Assembly: GCF_003202235.1 (NCBI RefSeq)
Contig: NZ_MASU01000005.1
Coordinates: forward strand, 806,001-870,000
Reading direction: 5' to 3'
Length of the DNA: 64,000 nt
Origin: Prauserella flavalba
GTDB lineage: Bacteria > Actinomycetota > Actinomycetes > Mycobacteriales > Pseudonocardiaceae
Positions 60,684 to 64,000 of this stretch are shown one piece after another (within the stretch, counting starts at the first letter, position 1; every line of letters starts with the position of its first letter). Position numbers and translations under genes: made by a program. The notes beneath the pieces are model-generated. The model saw only the letters and a program-made list of their open reading frames with translations, was not told the origin of the DNA and searched no databases.

Positions 60684-63067
60684 CGCCCGGTGTCGTGGCG
60701 GTCGAAGTCGGTGCTGTAGCCGAGTTCGACGTCCTGCCGCTCGGTGCCCTCGCCCGCGACGGTCAGCTGCGCGGTGGCGGGAGCGTAGCCGGTGGCGATG
60801 ATCGTGTACTCGCCGGTGCCGAGGTCGCCGAAGCGGTAGCCACCCTCGGTGTCGGTGAGCGTCACGCCCACCACCTGGCCCTCCGCGTCGAGCAGGGTCA
60901 CCTGCGCCTCGGCCACGGCCTGCCCGCTCAGCCCGGAGCGGACCGTGCCGAGCACCTGCCCGGCCGGAGCCAGCTCGACGTCCCGGGTGAGCTGCTCGCC
61001 GTCGACGAGGGCGACCGGCACGGCCTGCGGCCGGTAGCCCTGGGCGGTGACGGCGAGGGTGTAGCTGCCACCGATGACGTCGGGGAACTGGTACCAGCCG
61101 TCTCCGCCGCTGAGCCCGGAGCTGAGCACGTCGCCGCGGGCGTCGGTGAGCACGACGGTCGCGCCGCCGACCGCCCGGTGGCCCGCACCGCGGATCCGGC
61201 CGCTCACGGCACCCGCACCTGACAGGACGACGTCCCTGCGCACCGGTGAGCCGGTCAGCTCCACGGTGTGGGCCACGGGCTGCAGGTGCTCGGCGGCGGC
61301 GATGAGGACGTAGCGGCCCGACGCGGGCGCGGTGACCAGGTAGCTGCCGGTGGGGTCGCTGCGCTGGAGGTCGACCTGGGCCCCGCTGCCGTCGGTCAGC
61401 GTGAGTGACACGCCGCCGATGGGATCGCCGCCCGCGGTGACCACGCCGTACATGGCGAGCGGCGCGCCCTCGGCGAGCACCGCGGGCCGCGCCGCCGGTT
61501 CCGGCTCCGCGGCAGGCTCCGGCGTGGGCTCCGTGCCCGTGTCGAGGGTGCTGCGCAGCGGGGTCTCCTTGAGGAACAGGACCGCCAGCAGCGTCACCAC
61601 GGCGATGATCGCGGAGATGAGGAAGATCGTGCCGGTGCCGTCTCCGTAGGCGGCGCGGACGGCTTCCCGCACCTCGGGCGGCAGGGCGGCGAGGTCGAGC
61701 GATCCGCCGCCCGCGCCGCCGTTGCCGCCGCTGACCTCGTTGGCGAGCACCGCGCCGAGCGCGGACACGCCTGCCGAGCCACCGAGGGTGCGGAAGAACG
61801 TCACGACCGCGGTCGAGGAGCCGATGTCGCGCATACCCACGGTGTTCTGGGCGACCAGCACCAGGTTCTGCATGAGCGCACCCACGCCGATGCCCATCAG
61901 CGCGAGGTAGCAGCCCATCAGTGTGAGGTTGGTGGTGTGGTCGATGGTGCTCAGCAGGAACAGCGCGGTGACGAGCAGCACCGAGCCGCCGATCAGGAAC
62001 GGCTTGGTGCGGCCGATGCGGGACACGATCTGCCCGCTGATCGTGGAGGACAGGAACAGACCGAGCACCATCGGCAGCGTCATGAGGCCGGCGTGCGTGG
62101 GGGAGTAGCCGCGGGCGATCTGGTAGTACTGCCCGAGGAACACGGCGCCGCCGAACATCGCGGTGCCGACGGCGAGCGTGCCGAGCACCGCGAGCGAGAA
62201 GGTGCTGTTGCGGAACAGCCGCAGCGGCACCACGGGCTCGCGAACCTTGGCCTCGACGACGAGGGCCAGCGCCAGTGCCACGACCGCGCCGCCGATGAAC
62301 CACAGCGTCTCGAGCGACCACCACGCGAAGTTCTTGCCCGCCAGCGACACCCAGATCAGCAGCAGCGCCACGCCGCCGACGATCAGGGTCGCGCCCAGCC
62401 AGTCGATCTTGACGTCACGCTTGAGCACGGGCAGGTGCAGCGTCCGGCCGAGGACGATGAACGCGAGGATCGCGATCGGCACGCACACCCAGAAGCACCA
62501 GCGCCAGCCGAGCGCCGAGTCCACGATCACGCCGCCGAGCAGCGGGCCCGACACCGTGGCGACGGCGAACACCGCGCCGATGTAGCCGGAGTACTTGCCG
62601 CGGTCGCGGGGGGCGATCATCGCGGCCATGACGGCCTGGATGAGCGCCTGCAGGCCGCCCATGCCGATGCCCTGCAGGGCGCGGTAGCCGATCAGCTCGG
62701 GCATCGACTGCGCGAAGCCGCCGAGCACGGAGCCGACGGTGAAGATCACGATCGCGAGCTGGTAGAGCAGCTTCTTGCTGAACAGGTCGGAGAGCTTGCC
62801 CCAGATCGGCGTGGTGGCCGTGGAGGTCAGCAGCATCGCGGTGACGACCCAGGTGTACTGGCTCTGGGTGCCGTCCAGATCGGCGAGGATCGTCGGCAGC
62901 GCGTTGGAGACGATCGTGGAGGAGAGGATCGCCACGAGCAGCGCGAGCAGCAGACCGGTGAAGGCTTCCAGAATCTGCCGATGCGTCATGGGCTCGGTGG
63001 CCGGGGCGTGCACGGGCGCGGACGTAGTGAGCTCCTTGTCGAGAGAGACTGCGGGATTTCTCTCCAC
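60680..63067 (-). CDS. DHA2-type MFS exporter fused to carboxypeptidase-regulatory-like repeats
   Basis: A 795-residue protein. The first ~530 residues are a 14-TM EmrB/QacA exporter (LLALLVAILSSTIVSNALPT, GKLSDLFSKKLLYQLAIV, YRALQGIGMGGLQALIQAVM). A Pro/Glu linker (TEPTPEPAAEPEPAARPA) leads to about 240 residues of three or four beta-sandwich repeats of the CarboxypepD_reg type, each with a G-x-x-x-V-x-L-x-D ... G-x-Y-x-F/V pattern (GVSLTLTDGSG, GATVVLTDARG, EAQVTLLDAEG). The tail should lie on one face of the membrane as an accessory domain. GTG 63067 (MERNPAVSLD) is likely; ATG 62989 is an alternative. Confidence 0.88.
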   Translation of the reverse strand: MERNPAVSLDKELTTSAPVHAPATEPMTHRQILEAFTGLLLALLVAILSSTIVSNALPTILADLDGTQSQYTWVVTAMLLTSTATTPIWGKLSDLFSKKLLYQLAIVIFTVGSVLGGFAQSMPELIGYRALQGIGMGGLQALIQAVMAAMIAPRDRGKYSGYIGAVFAVATVSGPLLGGVIVDSALGWRWCFWVCVPIAILAFIVLGRTLHLPVLKRDVKIDWLGATLIVGGVALLLIWVSLAGKNFAWWSLETLWFIGGAVVALALALVVEAKVREPVVPLRLFRNSTFSLAVLGTLAVGTAMFGGAVFLGQYYQIARGYSPTHAGLMTLPMVLGLFLSSTISGQIVSRIGRTKPFLIGGSVLLVTALFLLSTIDHTTNLTLMGCYLALMGIGVGALMQNLVLVAQNTVGMRDIGSSTAVVTFFRTLGGSAGVSALGAVLANEVSGGNGGAGGGSLDLAALPPEVREAVRAAYGDGTGTIFLISAIIAVVTLLAVLFLKETPLRSTLDTGTEPTPEPAAEPEPAARPAVLAEGAPLAMYGVVTAGGDPIGGVSLTLTDGSGAQVDLQRSDPTGSYLVTAPASGRYVLIAAAEHLQPVAHTVELTGSPVRRDVVLSGAGAVSGRIRGAGHRAVGGATVVLTDARGDVLSSGLSGGDGWYQFPDVIGGSYTLAVTAQGYRPQAVPVALVDGEQLTRDVELAPAGQVLGTVRSGLSGQAVAEAQVTLLDAEGQVVGVTLTDTEGGYRFGDLGTGEYTIIATGYAPATAQLTVAGEGTERQDVELGYSTDFDRHDTGR

Positions 63068-63099
63068 GGTAACGCAGAAAACTTGTGTGCTGCAACTAC

Positions 63100-63698
63100 A
63101 TATCTGCGCCGGGGTGTCGCCCAGCACGTCGAGCACTCCGCTCAGGCCCAGGTCAACGCCCCTTCGAGCCTCGCGAGTGAAGCTCTCCACACCGAGGGCG
63201 GCCGTGGCCGAGGCCGTGGTCCGGGCGACATCGTGACGCTCCGCAATGGGCAGGGGCGCGCCCACCGAGGCGCGCGGCCTCGGCCATGCCGAGCAGCAGT
63301 GCCGCGCGGGCGTGCTCGCCGCCGGGCGCGGCGGCACCGGCCAGCCCCTCCAGCGCCAGCGCGATGGCCCGCGGATCGCCCACCCGCTGCGCCGCCGTCA
63401 GCGCGGCCTGGTGCCTCGACTCGGCCGGCTCGGCGTCACCGCGCTGCTCGGCGACGAAACCCACCGCTCGCCGAACAGCTCCGCGGACTCCCGAGCGGCC
63501 CGCTCCGACTCGTCCAGCTCGCCCAGCGAGAGCAGGTGTCCCGCGCCGTCCGCCAGCGCGGCGGCCGTGCCCCAGCGGTCCCCGAGCGCGCGGAAGCCGG
63601 CCAGCGGCGATGGCACGGTCGTAGTGGGACTTGACGGCCTCCGCCGCGGGCCACGGCAAGGACAACTGGACGAGCCTGTGCGAGATCGTCAGGGCCAC
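63100..63698 (-). pseudogene. Degraded C-terminal remnant of an AfsR/SARP- or LuxR-type TPR regulator
   Basis: On the minus strand, fragments typical of the TPR end of large regulators occur in successive frames. [20 protein letters not shown] and [20 protein letters not shown] (to about 63465) shift frame into [20 protein letters not shown] and [20 protein letters not shown] (to about 63275). These shift again into [35 protein letters not shown]. At least two, probably three, frameshifts separate them, and no N-terminal DNA-binding or ATPase part is present. The gap between the exporter and the VWA gene is otherwise empty. Confidence 0.65.
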
Positions 63699-63737
63699 GG
63701 GCTGAATCCGTGCCGGGGGAGACCCGGGCGTTCCCGC

Positions 63738-63775
63738 GGTGACGGAGCTGCTACCCGGGCAGCAGCTCCGTCACC
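63738..63775 (-). terminator. 15-bp hairpin at the end of the VWA gene
   Basis: Arms 63738-63752 (GGTGACGGAGCTGCT) and 63761-63775 are perfectly complementary with an 8-nt loop. The element spans the stop codon of the minus-strand VWA gene and should terminate it. Confidence 0.65.
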
Positions 63776-64000
63776 AACCGCGACAGCTGCCGGATGTTGC
63801 GGCACTCGTACATCGGCACCAGCTCCGCGTACCGCAGCGCCGCCGAGTCCCCGGTGCCCCAGAACGTCCGCCCCTCCGGGTTGAGCCAGTACACGTGCCG
63901 CGCACGCTCGGCGATCCGGCGCAACGCCCCGAGATTGGGATCGCCGAAGTTGGTGCGGCCGTCGCCCAGGATCAGCACACTCGTGCGCGGACCAAGCGCG
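63751..64000 (-). CDS. VWA-domain protein, CoxE-like (C-terminal fragment)
   Basis: The gene enters from the right edge and ends at 63751. About 82 residues are visible: [20 protein letters not shown], then [20 protein letters not shown] and [20 protein letters not shown]. This is the characteristic end of CoxE-like von Willebrand A-domain proteins, which work with MoxR-type AAA+ ATPases in metal-cofactor insertion or protein maturation. The partner ATPase would be to the right, outside the window. Confidence 0.85.
   Translation of the reverse strand, partial: ALGPRTSVLILGDGRTNFGDPNLGALRRIAERARHVYWLNPEGRTFWGTGDSAALRYAELVPMYECRNIRQLSRLVTELLPG

Overview
The window is very GC-rich, densely packed actinobacterial chromosome. 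Frequent GTG/TTG starts, 4-base ATGA/GTGA gene overlaps and actinobacteria-restricted families (DUF3090, DUF3097, DUF5703, SCO1664-type, an MptB-like polyprenyl-phosphomannose-dependent mannosyltransferase, F420-type oxidoreductases) point to the Pseudonocardiaceae (Amycolatopsis/Saccharomonospora/Prauserella type). This assignment is inferred from gene content, not from a search. I see no rRNA, tRNA, CRISPR array, insertion sequence or complete prophage.

Left part (1-15.7 kb). A LivJ-type receptor (partial) and LivHMGF form a branched-chain-amino-acid-type ABC importer. It is followed by an aldehyde dehydrogenase, an EthD-like protein, a Baeyer-Villiger monooxygenase, an HSL-type esterase and a second small EthD-like protein. 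Together they look like uptake plus catabolism of a ketone: ketone to ester/lactone, hydrolysis, aldehyde oxidation. A perfect 24-bp hairpin separates this from a DrrAB-type exporter with a divergent WYL regulator. Then come a DUF5703/lipoprotein pair, a divergent aldo-keto reductase and F420-type oxidoreductase, and UppP.

Middle part (15.7-41.5 kb). A histidine phosphatase following uppP is normally succeeded by DUF3090 and SCO1664-type genes in related genomes. Here those two genes lie about 21 kb away. The intervening block is rich in peptidases: M3, M20 (frameshifted), M55 D-aminopeptidase, S66 and S9, plus a Dpp-type dipeptide importer. It also carries GH92, a FUSC membrane protein, malate dehydrogenase and MptB. 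The M55-M20-GH92-FUSC-mdh genes form one tightly coupled minus-strand run. A TetR/NmrA divergent pair with two matching 21-bp operators and a DUF3097 gene follow.

Right part (41.5-64 kb). This holds an NfeD/SPFH pair, an MHS-family transporter, an SGNH hydrolase, a CGNR regulator with a divergent tiny zinc-ribbon protein, and an orphan tyrosine recombinase. Next are a DGPF protein with an ECF42-type sigma factor, a MerR/BtrH-like pair, a NarL-type two-component system, a methyltransferase/DedA pair and a TetR-controlled drug exporter. A Cmx-type chloramphenicol exporter has a probable leader-peptide attenuator. The end carries a class IV aminotransferase, a zinc-knuckle coiled-coil protein behind a large palindrome, an ArsR/SRPBCC pair, a 14-TM exporter fused to a repetitive carboxypeptidase-regulatory-like tail, a degraded regulator remnant and the end of a VWA protein.

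Recurring themes are dispersed long palindromes sharing a GCGTTCAACGC-type loop that act as intergenic terminators, and many genes whose start codon lies 6-8 nt after a TANNNT box, implying leaderless transcripts.
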